DNA from: Bdellovibrionales bacterium GWA2_49_15
GTDB lineage: Bacteria > Bdellovibrionota > Bacteriovoracia > Bacteriovoracales > Bacteriovoracaceae
NCBI GenBank assembly: GCA_001769855.1
Contig: MEPP01000031.1
Span: 175,407 to 239,406, forward strand
Direction: 5' to 3'
Length of the DNA stretch: 64,000 bases
How positions within the stretch are numbered: the stretch's first letter is position 1; the number at the start of each line of letters is the position of its first letter. Positions 35,731-43,412 of this stretch are shown piece after piece. The position numbers and the translations under genes were made by a program. The notes under the pieces were generated by a model. The model was given only the letters and a program-made list of their open reading frames with translations, was not told the origin of the DNA and made no database searches.

Positions 35731-35804
35731 ACAGCAATCGCGGTAAATATTACTTGATATACCGCAATTGCTGTATATAATAAAACTCGAACAGCAACCG
35801 CTGT
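35731..35804 (+). promoter_or_regulatory. Promoter with three 14-bp palindromic operators
   Basis: ACAGCAATCGCGGT (35731-35744), ACCGCAATTGCTGT (35761-35774) and ACAGCAACCGCTGT (35791-35804) are variants of one palindrome on exact 30-base centres. TTGATA (35754-35759) and TATAAT (35776-35781) form a promoter with a 16-base spacer. The middle operator fills the spacer, the first lies just upstream and the third covers the start region. Bound repressors would sit on one face of the helix. Confidence 0.8.
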
Positions 35805-35818
35805 AAGAGAAGGCCACT

Positions 35819-36199
35819 ATGGATAAAGAAGAATTAAAGAAATTAATTGAGAACAAAGCGGAAAATTTCCTTAAGAAGCTTAAGCATGCCGGACTCAATG
35901 ACTTGGAGTACTGGGAAAAAAGGCCAGAAAACTTTTCACGAGAAATCTTTATCCGCTATCTACATAGCATTGATGAAACAAGAGATGTGAATCCGGAAAT
36001 GTCTGTCAGAGAAAGCGATAGTGGCAAATATGGTCAAACTGGATTTAGATGGGTTTTCAAGTTGAAAGACAAGTTTTCTATTATGGGAAAAAGTATGGAT
36101 GTCTATCTCAAGGGATTCTTTTTTGAGGAGCATGACCCTAGAGGGGTTGAGATTCAGTCTTTTAAAAAATCAACGGCCTTAAAGGTCGTTAAAAAGTAG
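35819..36199 (+). CDS. Unrecognised 126-aa protein, first gene of the triple-operator operon
   Basis: ATG 35819 has AGAGAAGG upstream. The product starts with a charged helix (MDKEELKKLIENKAENFLKK) and ends with a beta-rich part (GFRWVFKLKDKFSIMGKSMD-VYLKGFF). I know no matching family. Size, first position behind a tightly repressed promoter and a zinc/ribbon-helix-helix-like protein 8 bases downstream suggest a toxin or effector. That role is inference from layout only; no catalytic motif stands out. Confidence 0.5.
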   Translation: MDKEELKKLIENKAENFLKKLKHAGLNDLEYWEKRPENFSREIFIRYLHSIDETRDVNPEMSVRESDSGKYGQTGFRWVFKLKDKFSIMGKSMDVYLKGFFFEEHDPRGVEIQSFKKSTALKVVKK

Positions 36200-36207
36200 G
36201 GTGACTT

Positions 36208-36798
36208 ATGGAATGTACACATAAAAAAGTAGCGACAGAAATTATTGAAAAAGAAATTTTCGACTTGAAGTTTAAGTATAAAACTAAGATTTGCAAGGAT
36301 TGCGGGGCCCACCTACGCGACAATGACTTTGAAAAGGCCTACATGCACTGGCTCGAGGGCGTATACAAGGATCGCAGAGACAAATTCCAGGTACAGTGCA
36401 CCTTTTCAAGCAATCTCATTAAATGTGCTGATAATTTCTTGGAAGATTATCCTGGGATATCTTCAACCGTGCTGATGAGATTTTTGGTAACCGTTTATCT
36501 CAATGTTGTGGATGTTAATGAAAACCTTTCCTCGAAACTTGATTCCCTTCTTGATGCTCATATCTATGATTCATTTCTAAATGATAAAGATAAGAAAAAG
36601 GTTAATATTCAATTCAAGCCAAATATGATGCTTGATCTGGTGGCCATATCAGAAGTGATAGACATGAAACCCTATCAAATTGTAGAAACAGCAGTCTTGA
36701 AGATGATGACGGCAATCACTTCCCAAGATAAAAAACTACGAGAATTTTGGGAAAAAGAAATTAGAACCTACTTGGATATTTTTCTAAAGGCCGCCTAG
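36208..36798 (+). CDS. Zinc-knuckle and ribbon-helix-helix-like protein, candidate repressor
   Basis: A 196-aa protein with a GTGACTTATG context and start ATG 36208. The N-terminus offers a zinc site, C3 and H5 with C29 and C32 (MECTHKK and ICKDCG). Two segments then follow a strand-helix-helix pattern like ribbon-helix-helix folds: KFQVQCTFSSNLIKCADNFL with STVLMRFLVTVYL, and VNIQFKPNMMLDLVAISEVI with YQIVETAVLKMM. Two tandem RHH units in one chain could bind the palindromes upstream. It is cotranscribed with both neighbours; its stop is immediately followed by the next ATG. Confidence 0.5.
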   Translation: MECTHKKVATEIIEKEIFDLKFKYKTKICKDCGAHLRDNDFEKAYMHWLEGVYKDRRDKFQVQCTFSSNLIKCADNFLEDYPGISSTVLMRFLVTVYLNVVDVNENLSSKLDSLLDAHIYDSFLNDKDKKKVNIQFKPNMMLDLVAISEVIDMKPYQIVETAVLKMMTAITSQDKKLREFWEKEIRTYLDIFLKAA

Positions 36799-37380
36799 AT
36801 GGAGTTATATCAGTCTTTGAAATCACTTTGGAAAAAACTTGGGATTAAAGGATCTGTCAAAAATTACTCTAACGCAGATTTATGGGTCTTGGAAACGGAT
36901 ACGACAGGCAGGCCCATTGCGAGAATTCTTCCTCCTGGACATAAAACTCCAAGGGGAATTGATTGTGATGCTTTCAAGAGAAAAGACGGAAAGGCCATTC
37001 AAGGGCATAAAGACTGGTGGAAATTGTATGATTTTTCTACAGCTGAAGTTTTTTCAGATGGAAGAGGGTTAAGAGTTTCTGTTATTTCAAAAACTGCTGT
37101 TTCCGAAAAACACTTTGGTGAGGTTGTGAAGTACATTAATGAAAAATGGGGAGAACCTCTTACCGTTATACTTGACACAAAGAGCGGACGGACCCATAGA
37201 ATTGAATCATACGACGTTAGTGGTCACGGCTGGCTGAATTTTGAAACGACGTTACTAATGACCTGTCGGCATGAGATTGACAATGCACGACCAGTATTTC
37301 CTCGGAAAGGAAACCCATATATTAGAAGTAAAAGAGACAAAATAGTTCTTAATAATTTTTCAAAAAAGGGTAAAACTTGA
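36799..37380 (+). CDS. Unrecognised 193-aa protein, third gene of the triple-operator operon
   Basis: ATG 36799 directly follows the TAG of the candidate repressor, so translation is coupled. The product is soluble and mixed alpha/beta with several tryptophans (DLWVLETDTTGRPIARILPP, GHKDWWKLYDFST). The section RPIARILPPGHKTPRGIDCD has an unusual run of small and basic residues that could form a binding loop. I do not recognise a family. The stop TGA overlaps the TTG start of the lipoprotein gene. Confidence 0.5.
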   Translation: MELYQSLKSLWKKLGIKGSVKNYSNADLWVLETDTTGRPIARILPPGHKTPRGIDCDAFKRKDGKAIQGHKDWWKLYDFSTAEVFSDGRGLRVSVISKTAVSEKHFGEVVKYINEKWGEPLTVILDTKSGRTHRIESYDVSGHGWLNFETTLLMTCRHEIDNARPVFPRKGNPYIRSKRDKIVLNNFSKKGKT

Positions 37381-37736
37381 AAATTACAATCGCTATTTTC
37401 CTTTTATTCCTTGGGTGTATTTTCAAAAATATGTACTCTTATGGTTATGGGGTTAATGATGCTTTTTGGCGAGTCGTTTGGTCTATCGATGAAGGAACAA
37501 TATGGGCCCAAAATTTTTCAGAAGAAAACTTCAGTAAACTTACAAAAGGAATGACCTCCGAAGAAGTTTTATCTCTCATGGGGAAACCATTGAACATGTC
37601 TGAAAATTGTGAAGATATATGTTTTTGGAATTACACCAAACAGGACTCGGGGACATCTGACTTCGATCAACGATGGGTTGTTTTTAACCGTGACCACCAA
37701 GTTGTCGAGATTAGAAAGAGCTTCTTTATTGATTAA
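37377..37736 (+). CDS. Lipoprotein with BamE/SmpA-like domain
   Basis: TTG 37377 overlaps the previous stop; AAGGGT lies seven bases upstream. MKITIAIFLLFLGC is a short lipoprotein signal with the acylated cysteine at residue 14. The rest (119 aa in total) has FSKLTKGMTSEEVLSLMGKP, the opening helix of SmpA/BamE-like folds, then CFWNYTK and RWVVFNRDHQVVEIRKSF, the strand pair that usually follows. It would be anchored in a membrane facing the periplasm. Having a lipoprotein as last gene of an operon with a cytosolic repressor is unusual. Confidence 0.6.
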   Translation: MKITIAIFLLFLGCIFKNMYSYGYGVNDAFWRVVWSIDEGTIWAQNFSEENFSKLTKGMTSEEVLSLMGKPLNMSENCEDICFWNYTKQDSGTSDFDQRWVVFNRDHQVVEIRKSFFID

Positions 37737-37769
37737 AATTATAGCTACAATTTTGAGTAGTCTGATGAT

Positions 37770-37905
37770 AAAATGAACTAGCTCTAATCGTTACACGAAG
37801 TAGTGCTGACGTTTAAGGAATCGAGGCCGTGGCTATTTTGGCTACAACCGAATAGTAAGAATCAACGAAAACAAGACGTTGGTTGTATTATCGCCACCTC
37901 CACCA
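37770..37905 (+). repeat. Island right-end repeat, copy B, with ssrA-like 3' core
   Basis: Matches copy A over about 135 bases, including AGTGCTGACGTTTAAGGAA, GTGGCTATTTTGGCTAC, GAATCAACGAAAACAAGACG and a decayed T-arm, ending GCCACCTCCACCA, of which the last 12 bases equal the tmRNA 3' end. Housekeeping genes resume shortly after, so this may be the outer right boundary of the accessory region. Confidence 0.65.
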
Positions 37906-38056
37906 TTTTTCGATAATCTACTAATACTTCCGAGCCGAAATTAGAATCGCCCCCATTGAAATGGGGTACTAACGGCTTCTCAATACCCTGTTTATCCATA
38001 TAAATAGCCATATATATCCATAATACTTGATTTTATGGCTATTTATGGATATAGTT
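37906..38056. other. Promoter region of the Fic gene with operator-like repeats
   Basis: TATCCATA occurs at 37993-38000 and 38015-38022 and its complement TATGGATA at 38044-38051. TATCCATATAAATAGCCATA (37993-38012) and TATGGCTATTTATGGATA (38034-38051) form an inverted repeat with a two-base insertion. AT-rich sequence between them can hold a promoter. Autoregulation by the C-terminal winged helix of the Fic protein would fit. Confidence 0.45.
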
Positions 38057-39109
38057 ATGGGTATGGAGTTACACGAAAAAGAATTCAACATCAGCCCAAA
38101 AATACTCAGACTCATCGCTGAAATTGACGAGTTTAAAGGGAGCTGGCTCTCCCTAGGGCAACTCGCACCAGAAAGACTCACATCACTAAAAAAAATTGCC
38201 ACGATTGAATCTGTGGCGTCATCAACACGAATAGAAGGCGTTCGTTTAAGCGATTCCGCAGTGAAGGCGCTCTTGTCTGGCCTAGATATTAACTCGTTTA
38301 AAAATAGGGATGAAGAAGAAGTGGCCGGCTATGCAGAAGCCATGAATATGATTTTTGAAAATTATCGCGAAATATCTCCTAACGAAAATACGATTAAGCA
38401 ACTTCATCAAGTGCTCCTGAAGTTTTCAAGTAAAGATGTGCGCCACAGAGGGGAATACAAAAAACTGAATAATCATGTAGAAGCCTATGGGCATGACGGG
38501 AAAAGTTTGGGCGTTATTTTTCGGACGGCAACTCCCTTTGATACGCCCTTTAAAATGGAGAAGCTCTGCCACTGGTTAAGCGAATCACTTCTAGAGTCAG
38601 ATGCTCATCCAATTATTGTAATCGCCAAATTTATTATTGATTTTCTAGCGATCCATCCATTTCAAGATGGCAATGGCAGGCTATCAAGGGCCCTCACAAC
38701 ACTTCTTTTGCTTAAAACGAACTACGAATATGTCCCATATTCTTCCCTGGAACGGGTCATTGAGGAAAATAAGGATCAGTACTATCTCCGTTTACGAGGA
38801 GCACAGACCGAGAACGAAGGCGCGAGCATTCATCTTGTGAAATGGATCGAATTTTTTCTGGAGTGTTTGGCAAAGCAAAAAAATACTCTTCTCAGAAAGC
38901 TTGAAAAAGAAAAAACCTTAATCTCATTACCCAAATTATCTGAGCAAATCATTGTAGCGCTCAAAGAACATGGAAAACTATCCCTAGCTGAAATTGTGAA
39001 AATTGTCGTGGCCAATAGAAATACCGTTAAGTCTCATCTTTTTAAACTGATTGACTCAAAACAAATTCAAAAAGAGGGGACAGGCAAAGGAACGGTCTAT
39101 TACATCTAA
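38057..39109 (+). CDS. Fic-family adenylyltransferase with inhibitory helix and winged-helix tail
   Basis: The Fic motif HPFQDGNGR is complete (H200 counting from ATG 38057) with the catalytic histidine, the metal acid and the arginine. SSTRIEG near residues 55-61 is the N-terminal inhibitory motif (S/T)xxxE(G/N), so this is a self-contained, autoinhibited class. A C-terminal winged helix (LKEHGKLSLAEIVKIVVANR) probably binds DNA. The protein transfers AMP or another nucleotide moiety to hydroxyls of target proteins. Several in-frame ATG codons between 38027 and 38063 make the start uncertain; the earlier ones lie within the operator-like repeats. Confidence 0.85.
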   Translation: MGMELHEKEFNISPKILRLIAEIDEFKGSWLSLGQLAPERLTSLKKIATIESVASSTRIEGVRLSDSAVKALLSGLDINSFKNRDEEEVAGYAEAMNMIFENYREISPNENTIKQLHQVLLKFSSKDVRHRGEYKKLNNHVEAYGHDGKSLGVIFRTATPFDTPFKMEKLCHWLSESLLESDAHPIIVIAKFIIDFLAIHPFQDGNGRLSRALTTLLLLKTNYEYVPYSSLERVIEENKDQYYLRLRGAQTENEGASIHLVKWIEFFLECLAKQKNTLLRKLEKEKTLISLPKLSEQIIVALKEHGKLSLAEIVKIVVANRNTVKSHLFKLIDSKQIQKEGTGKGTVYYI

Positions 39110-39130
39110 TGGCAGTAACAATCCATATGC

Positions 39131-39700
39131 CTAAACAAGCTTTAAATATATTTCAAGAGGCGCCCAGGCATCCGTCGCGGCATAGGCAATTTGAGCAGGA
39201 CTCAAGAATCTTGCTTCCCAATTAGTAATTTTGGCCTTTTTTGATATTCTACCTTGAAGAACTAAGGCGGCAATATCTCTAAGTCCTTTGGGAACTATGC
39301 CTCTGTCTACTGTTAGATCTGTTAGTTCGACAAAGCCATCGGGTCTAAAATCTCTTCTGTCCCGAAGTGTTTTGATGTCATCTTTTATGGCAATGCCAAT
39401 TTTTTTAATTTCTGGCGATGACAGAATTTTTAATAGCTCATGGGGAAGACCGATTTTATTCAGGCGAAAAAGATAGACCGTATTATTATTTGCTAATTGT
39501 AAGAGTGCTACTTGAAAATATTGTCCCTTGTGGAATGCAGGTTTTGTTTCAGTGTCAAATCCCAGGACAGTTGCTTTGGAAAGCGCGTCACAGGCATCTT
39601 TCATTTGTTCCATTGTGTCTATTATTAAGACAGACCCCGGGAAGCAGAGTCTTGGAAGTTTTAAAAGTACATCTGGTTGTAGTTTTTCTTGCTTAATCAA
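39131..39700 (-). CDS. RNase D/WRN-like 3'-5' exonuclease domain protein
   Basis: TTG 39700 has GGAG seven bases upstream, so the start is well supported though not ATG. The 189-aa protein is a single DEDDy exonuclease domain: VLGFDTETK gives D49 and E51, IAIKDDIKTL gives the second aspartate, and AYAATDAWAP gives the Tyr/Asp pair of Exo III. It lacks the HRDC domain of full RNase D. Role: 3'-5' degradation of RNA or DNA ends. It converges with the Fic gene. Confidence 0.85.
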   Translation of the reverse strand: MIKQEKLQPDVLLKLPRLCFPGSVLIIDTMEQMKDACDALSKATVLGFDTETKPAFHKGQYFQVALLQLANNNTVYLFRLNKIGLPHELLKILSSPEIKKIGIAIKDDIKTLRDRRDFRPDGFVELTDLTVDRGIVPKGLRDIAALVLQGRISKKAKITNWEARFLSPAQIAYAATDAWAPLEIYLKLV

Positions 39701-39892
39701 ATCGTCTCCGCAATAAACTTAATCTTACGATAGTTTGATTCTATCATAGGAACTTCAGTTTTATTCCAAGTATTGTTCTTTGAGTCAAAAAAATTAATTA
39801 CTACACGACTCAGGTTGCTGGGATAAAAATAGGTCGCTAGACTACCCTAGATAAAATTTAAAACATCATTCGCGTCTTGAGGGAGTCATACC

Positions 39893-40750
39893 ATGGAGAA
39901 GAGACAAACTATTATGCCAGATAGCACCGCGGTTCGGGTTGCTCTGTGGCGAGCGATGCATGTTCAGGTCGATGCTCGGCCTCATGTGCTTGAAGATGAA
40001 ATCGGCCTCAAGCTCGTTGCACCCGATGAGGGGTGGCGCAACCGTCCCGACATGCACCCACAGGGGACGGCCCCTTTTCGCGCTTCGATCGTGGCGCGAG
40101 CTCGATTTATAGAAGACCTCGTCGCGGAACTGGTCAATCACGGCGTGGGCCAGTATGTGATTCTCGGAGCTGGCCTTGATACCTTTGCCCAACGACGGCC
40201 GGAAATTGGTTCCAAGCTGCGCGTTTTTGAAATCGACAAACCCGACACTCAAGCCTGGAAGCGTCAGCGCTTAATTGAGCTTGGTCTACCAATTCCTGCA
40301 TGGCTGCGATTTGTTCCTATGGACTTCGAATCAGGTGCATCTTGGTGGGGGCAACTTCTCGCGGCAGGATTTGATTCGAAGCGCCCCGCCATTGTCACCT
40401 CCATCGGTGTGAGCATGTATCTCACCCATGCCGCGATAAAGGATACTTTACGTCAGATGGCAAATCTCGCCCCGAGTTCCAAGTTTATCATGACGTTCAT
40501 GTTACCGCTTGATCTGGTTGATCCTGAAGACCGGCCAGGTTACGAGCGGTCGCTGAAAGGCGCGCAAGCATCGGGAACGCCTTTCATCAGCTTTTTCTCT
40601 CCCGAGGAAATGTTGACACTCGCCCATGAAATCGGATTTATGCAGGTTGAGCATCTGTCAACGGCGAGTATGACCCCACGCTATTTTGCCGGAAGAACAG
40701 ACGGCCTTCGCCCTTCGAGTGGCGAGGAGCTGCTGATCGCGACGACTTAA
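39893..40750 (+). CDS. Class I SAM-dependent methyltransferase (leucine carboxyl methyltransferase family)
   Basis: A 285-aa protein with ATG 39893 behind GGGAG. RASIVARARFIEDLVAELVN then QYVILGAGLDTFAQRRPEI, with the glycine-rich SAM loop, then RVFEIDKPDTQAWKRQRL is the recognised pattern of the PPM1/TIGR00027 group, usually about 270-300 aa. Such enzymes methylate carboxyl or O groups of unknown bacterial substrates. GC content is higher than in its neighbours, which may indicate transfer. It lies 13 bases upstream of truA. Confidence 0.85.
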   Translation: MEKRQTIMPDSTAVRVALWRAMHVQVDARPHVLEDEIGLKLVAPDEGWRNRPDMHPQGTAPFRASIVARARFIEDLVAELVNHGVGQYVILGAGLDTFAQRRPEIGSKLRVFEIDKPDTQAWKRQRLIELGLPIPAWLRFVPMDFESGASWWGQLLAAGFDSKRPAIVTSIGVSMYLTHAAIKDTLRQMANLAPSSKFIMTFMLPLDLVDPEDRPGYERSLKGAQASGTPFISFFSPEEMLTLAHEIGFMQVEHLSTASMTPRYFAGRTDGLRPSSGEELLIATT

Positions 40751-40763
40751 AGTCAGAACAAAA

Positions 40764-41555
40764 ATGTATTACTATAAAACGAAGATACAATACGAAGGTA
40801 CAAATTACGCTGGATTTCAGTGGCAAAATGGAATTCAAACAGTCCAAGGCGAATTTAATAGCGCCCTTTCAAAGTTGATTGATGGGAAATTCACGACCAT
40901 GGGAGCATCAAGAACAGATACCGGTGTTCATGCTTTGGATCAGGTCGTAAAAATCAGCTGCGAAAATCCGATTAATTTTTCTTCGTTTTTAGAAATATTC
41001 AATAAAGAGCTTTCATCTCAGGTTAGATGCATTGACATTGAACCTTGCGAGGGAATTTTTAGGCCGGCGACCGAAGCTATTTCCAAGGAATATCGTTATT
41101 TTTTTACCAACAAGACACAAGTTTCAAAAGAAGATGGCCAGTTTATTGCAAATATTTCACATAATCTAAATCTCGAGGCAATGACGAAATGTACCCGTGC
41201 GTTTGTAGGAACTCATGACTTTTGCAATTTTTATTCAAGCGGAAGCAATGTGAAAAGCACAGTCAGAAATATTTCTTTTTGCGAGCTATCAACAGTCGAT
41301 CCTCACGAACTTTTTTCTGATTTTGAGTTATTTCGGATTCCAAAAGTTGTTCGCCATTGTTATCAGTTAAAAATCGAAGCGAATGGATTCCTGAAGCAGA
41401 TGATAAGACATATTGTGAGTGCGCTTTGGATGGTTGGTAGTGGTAAAATATCAACTGAAGAATTCTTTACCTTGCTCGATGGCCCTAAGAAGGCAAAGCA
41501 GTTATGGAAAGTCGCCTCCCCTAATGGGCTTTTTCTCTATCGAATAAACTGGTGA
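40764..41555 (+). CDS. truA: tRNA pseudouridine(38-40) synthase TruA
   Basis: The 263-aa enzyme converts uridines 38-40 of tRNA anticodon arms to pseudouridine. GASRTDTGVHAL carries the catalytic D52 in the family's invariant block, and YRYFFTNK, GTHDFCNFYSSGS, LKQMIRHIV and NGLFLYRI near the end are further TruA blocks. Length is typical. It starts shortly after the methyltransferase gene on the same strand but differs from it in base composition, so joint transcription may be recent. Confidence 0.95.
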   Translation: MYYYKTKIQYEGTNYAGFQWQNGIQTVQGEFNSALSKLIDGKFTTMGASRTDTGVHALDQVVKISCENPINFSSFLEIFNKELSSQVRCIDIEPCEGIFRPATEAISKEYRYFFTNKTQVSKEDGQFIANISHNLNLEAMTKCTRAFVGTHDFCNFYSSGSNVKSTVRNISFCELSTVDPHELFSDFELFRIPKVVRHCYQLKIEANGFLKQMIRHIVSALWMVGSGKISTEEFFTLLDGPKKAKQLWKVASPNGLFLYRINW

Positions 41556-41692
41556 TGCGCGAGAGTAGCTTGTACCGGGCCCTGCAACCCACAGGAATTC
41601 CGTCTTAATACCCAACCCCATCACGGTCAATCTGTAAGCCTTACACATCAATTTGACTCAAATTTAAAATAGCCGCATAACTACGCAATAAT

Positions 41693-42106
41693 ATGAAGAA
41701 GCTGTTACTATTGATTCTGCTCATGCCAATTCACTCTTGGGGGGCATGTGAAACCTTTCAAGAACTGGGCGATTCCTTATGTCTCGGCAACAGATATGTC
41801 AGCGCCGAAACGTTGAGGGCCGAAAATAAGCATGTCCTGAATGGGTTTCAGGCGACGTGGATTAAAGACAGGTGCTTTATCCGCAGAAATAATATCACCC
41901 TAATTTCTAAATCTACCGACGACAAGGGCAAGCTTCAGTACTTCTGGGTTCAAGGCCGCGGTAGCACCTTCCTGCAGAACTTGGTGATAGAGAGGCTATC
42001 AGAAGTTTGCCTCAATCTAAACGCATTGACGGCCCTGGAAAAACAAAAAGCGGAACGCAAACAACGACAAGATCAAATAGACACGATTAAAAAAGCATTA
42101 TTATAA
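41693..42106 (+). CDS. Small secreted protein of unknown function
   Basis: A 137-aa protein with signal peptide MKKLLLLILLMPIHSWGA. The mature part has CETFQELGDSLCLGNRYVSA and single cysteines later (RCFIRR, EVCLNL) that could form disulfides, then a C-terminal coiled coil (LEKQKAERKQRQDQIDTIKK). No family recognised. It lies 23 bases before the protein-glutaminase gene and could be its partner or inhibitor. Confidence 0.6.
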   Translation: MKKLLLLILLMPIHSWGACETFQELGDSLCLGNRYVSAETLRAENKHVLNGFQATWIKDRCFIRRNNITLISKSTDDKGKLQYFWVQGRGSTFLQNLVIERLSEVCLNLNALTALEKQKAERKQRQDQIDTIKKALL

Positions 42107-42129
42107 GCAAAGTGGATGCATGACGACCC

Positions 42130-42810
42130 ATGATTTATCGAGTTTTACCTATTCTTATTCTGGCGCTTTTTATTTCCACCAAGGCCCAGGCCTCAATCAG
42201 TCTTCCGGAGATGTGGATAGAATTCGATTCCTTTCATGCCGATCAGGACAAAATGTCAAAAGTGTTGGTGGAAACAGACATCCGCCAGGTGTCGGCAAAA
42301 CTTACCAAGCTCGATGGCAAGATCAAACTCACCGTACTGTCACCAACACGGGCGCAGAAGCTGTTTGACACATTTAAGGCCAATGACAAGATTCCCTTCA
42401 GGTACACCGAGGATGGCTGTTTCGCGCGCGCTCACCGAATGGCGAGAATGGCCGGAATGCGATTTATCAAAGTCGGGAAGGTTTTTATTAGTGGACATCT
42501 CGACCCGTTTCCCGATGATGACTGGGCTTGGCGCTATCACGTGGCTCCCGTAGTGGCCGTGTCACAGAATGAAAATATTCAACTGATGGTCATGGACCCA
42601 AGCATGTTTGATCACCCCGTCTCGGTTGTGGAGTGGACCAAAGCATCTCTCGGTTCATCCAACTTCGCATTTCAAATTAGCTTTAGAAATCGTTTTGCCT
42701 ATTCACTTGACGATATGATGGATCAAACCAATCACAACTATCGCATTAGCGATTTGATCGAGACCGGCGCGTTGATGAAAAAGATTCGCAGGAAACTTGC
42801 CGGAAAATAA
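42130..42810 (+). CDS. Secreted protein-glutaminase-like deamidase
   Basis: A 226-aa protein with signal peptide (MIYRVLPILILALFISTKAQA). IPFRYTEDGCFARAHRMARM places C97 in the block typical of the Chryseobacterium-type protein-glutaminase, WRYHVAPVVAV gives H137 and LMVMDPSMFD gives D156, completing a Cys-His-Asp triad. These enzymes deamidate glutamine side chains in intact proteins. Residues 22-80 may be a pro-region. A secreted deamidase suits an organism that degrades or modifies host or prey proteins; that role is inference. Confidence 0.82.
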   Translation: MIYRVLPILILALFISTKAQASISLPEMWIEFDSFHADQDKMSKVLVETDIRQVSAKLTKLDGKIKLTVLSPTRAQKLFDTFKANDKIPFRYTEDGCFARAHRMARMAGMRFIKVGKVFISGHLDPFPDDDWAWRYHVAPVVAVSQNENIQLMVMDPSMFDHPVSVVEWTKASLGSSNFAFQISFRNRFAYSLDDMMDQTNHNYRISDLIETGALMKKIRRKLAGK

Positions 42811-42823
42811 CTTTCCACAATGT

Positions 42824-42949
42824 ACGCACAATGTACGTGATACCTTTTTACGCACAATGTACGTGATACCTTTTCAGAGCAGCGCAGTTATCGCTCTGCT
42901 CTCGAAAAGTATCACGTACCTGGAAAAAAAAGTATCACGTACCTGGAAA
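42824..42949. repeat. GTACGTGATAC inverted repeat array between convergent genes
   Basis: ACGCACAATGTACGTGATACC occurs twice in tandem (about 42824-42844 and 42850-42870), and GTATCACGTACCTGGAAAA occurs twice on the other side (42909 and 42932). Between them AGAGCAG and CTGCTCT form a central stem. The whole can fold into a long hairpin and probably ends transcription from both sides. Confidence 0.75.
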
Positions 42950-42951
42950 AA

Positions 42952-43266
42952 TTATTTGGCTGTAACTTCAATCTCGCCACTGGCAAAGTTCACCATACGA
43001 GTGCTGACTTTTTTTACTAAATCAACATGCCCGCCCATAGTCATCTGGCGAAAGGTCAAGGAATAGTCAAAACAACCTGGACAACGGTAGGTCGCCGTCT
43101 TCTCAACTTTGGCAAAATCAGTATAACCTTCGGCCGCGGCATCCAGTGACAGCTCTTTGACCGCTTTGCTGTTCACGACGGATTTCACGACGTCGAGAGA
43201 ACTCAGACCGGCAAAGGTCGGAAGAGAAATAATCATACCTATAATTAACAAGCCTTTTTTCAGCAT
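42952..43266 (-). CDS. Small secreted protein
   Basis: Start at ATG 43266 (MLKKGLLIIGMIISLPTFAG) after GGAG; the frame upstream lacks a signal. The mature 84 residues contain one CPGC pair (YRCPGCFDYSLTF), a possible metal or disulfide site, and end FASGEIEVTAK. I do not recognise a family. The gene converges with the protein-glutaminase gene on the repeat array. Confidence 0.6.
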   Translation of the reverse strand: MLKKGLLIIGMIISLPTFAGLSSLDVVKSVVNSKAVKELSLDAAAEGYTDFAKVEKTATYRCPGCFDYSLTFRQMTMGGHVDLVKKVSTRMVNFASGEIEVTAK

Positions 43267-43412
43267 AAAATACTCCAGTGTTATAGTTGGTGCGCTTGTA
43301 CGCTCAATTGGGATTGAATGTAAATGTGTTCTTAAAATCTCAGGCGAATGGAGCGCTGATCTGGGGTTGATCATGTAAAGTTTTCAGCATCGTGTCTCAA
43401 CACTGGACGATC

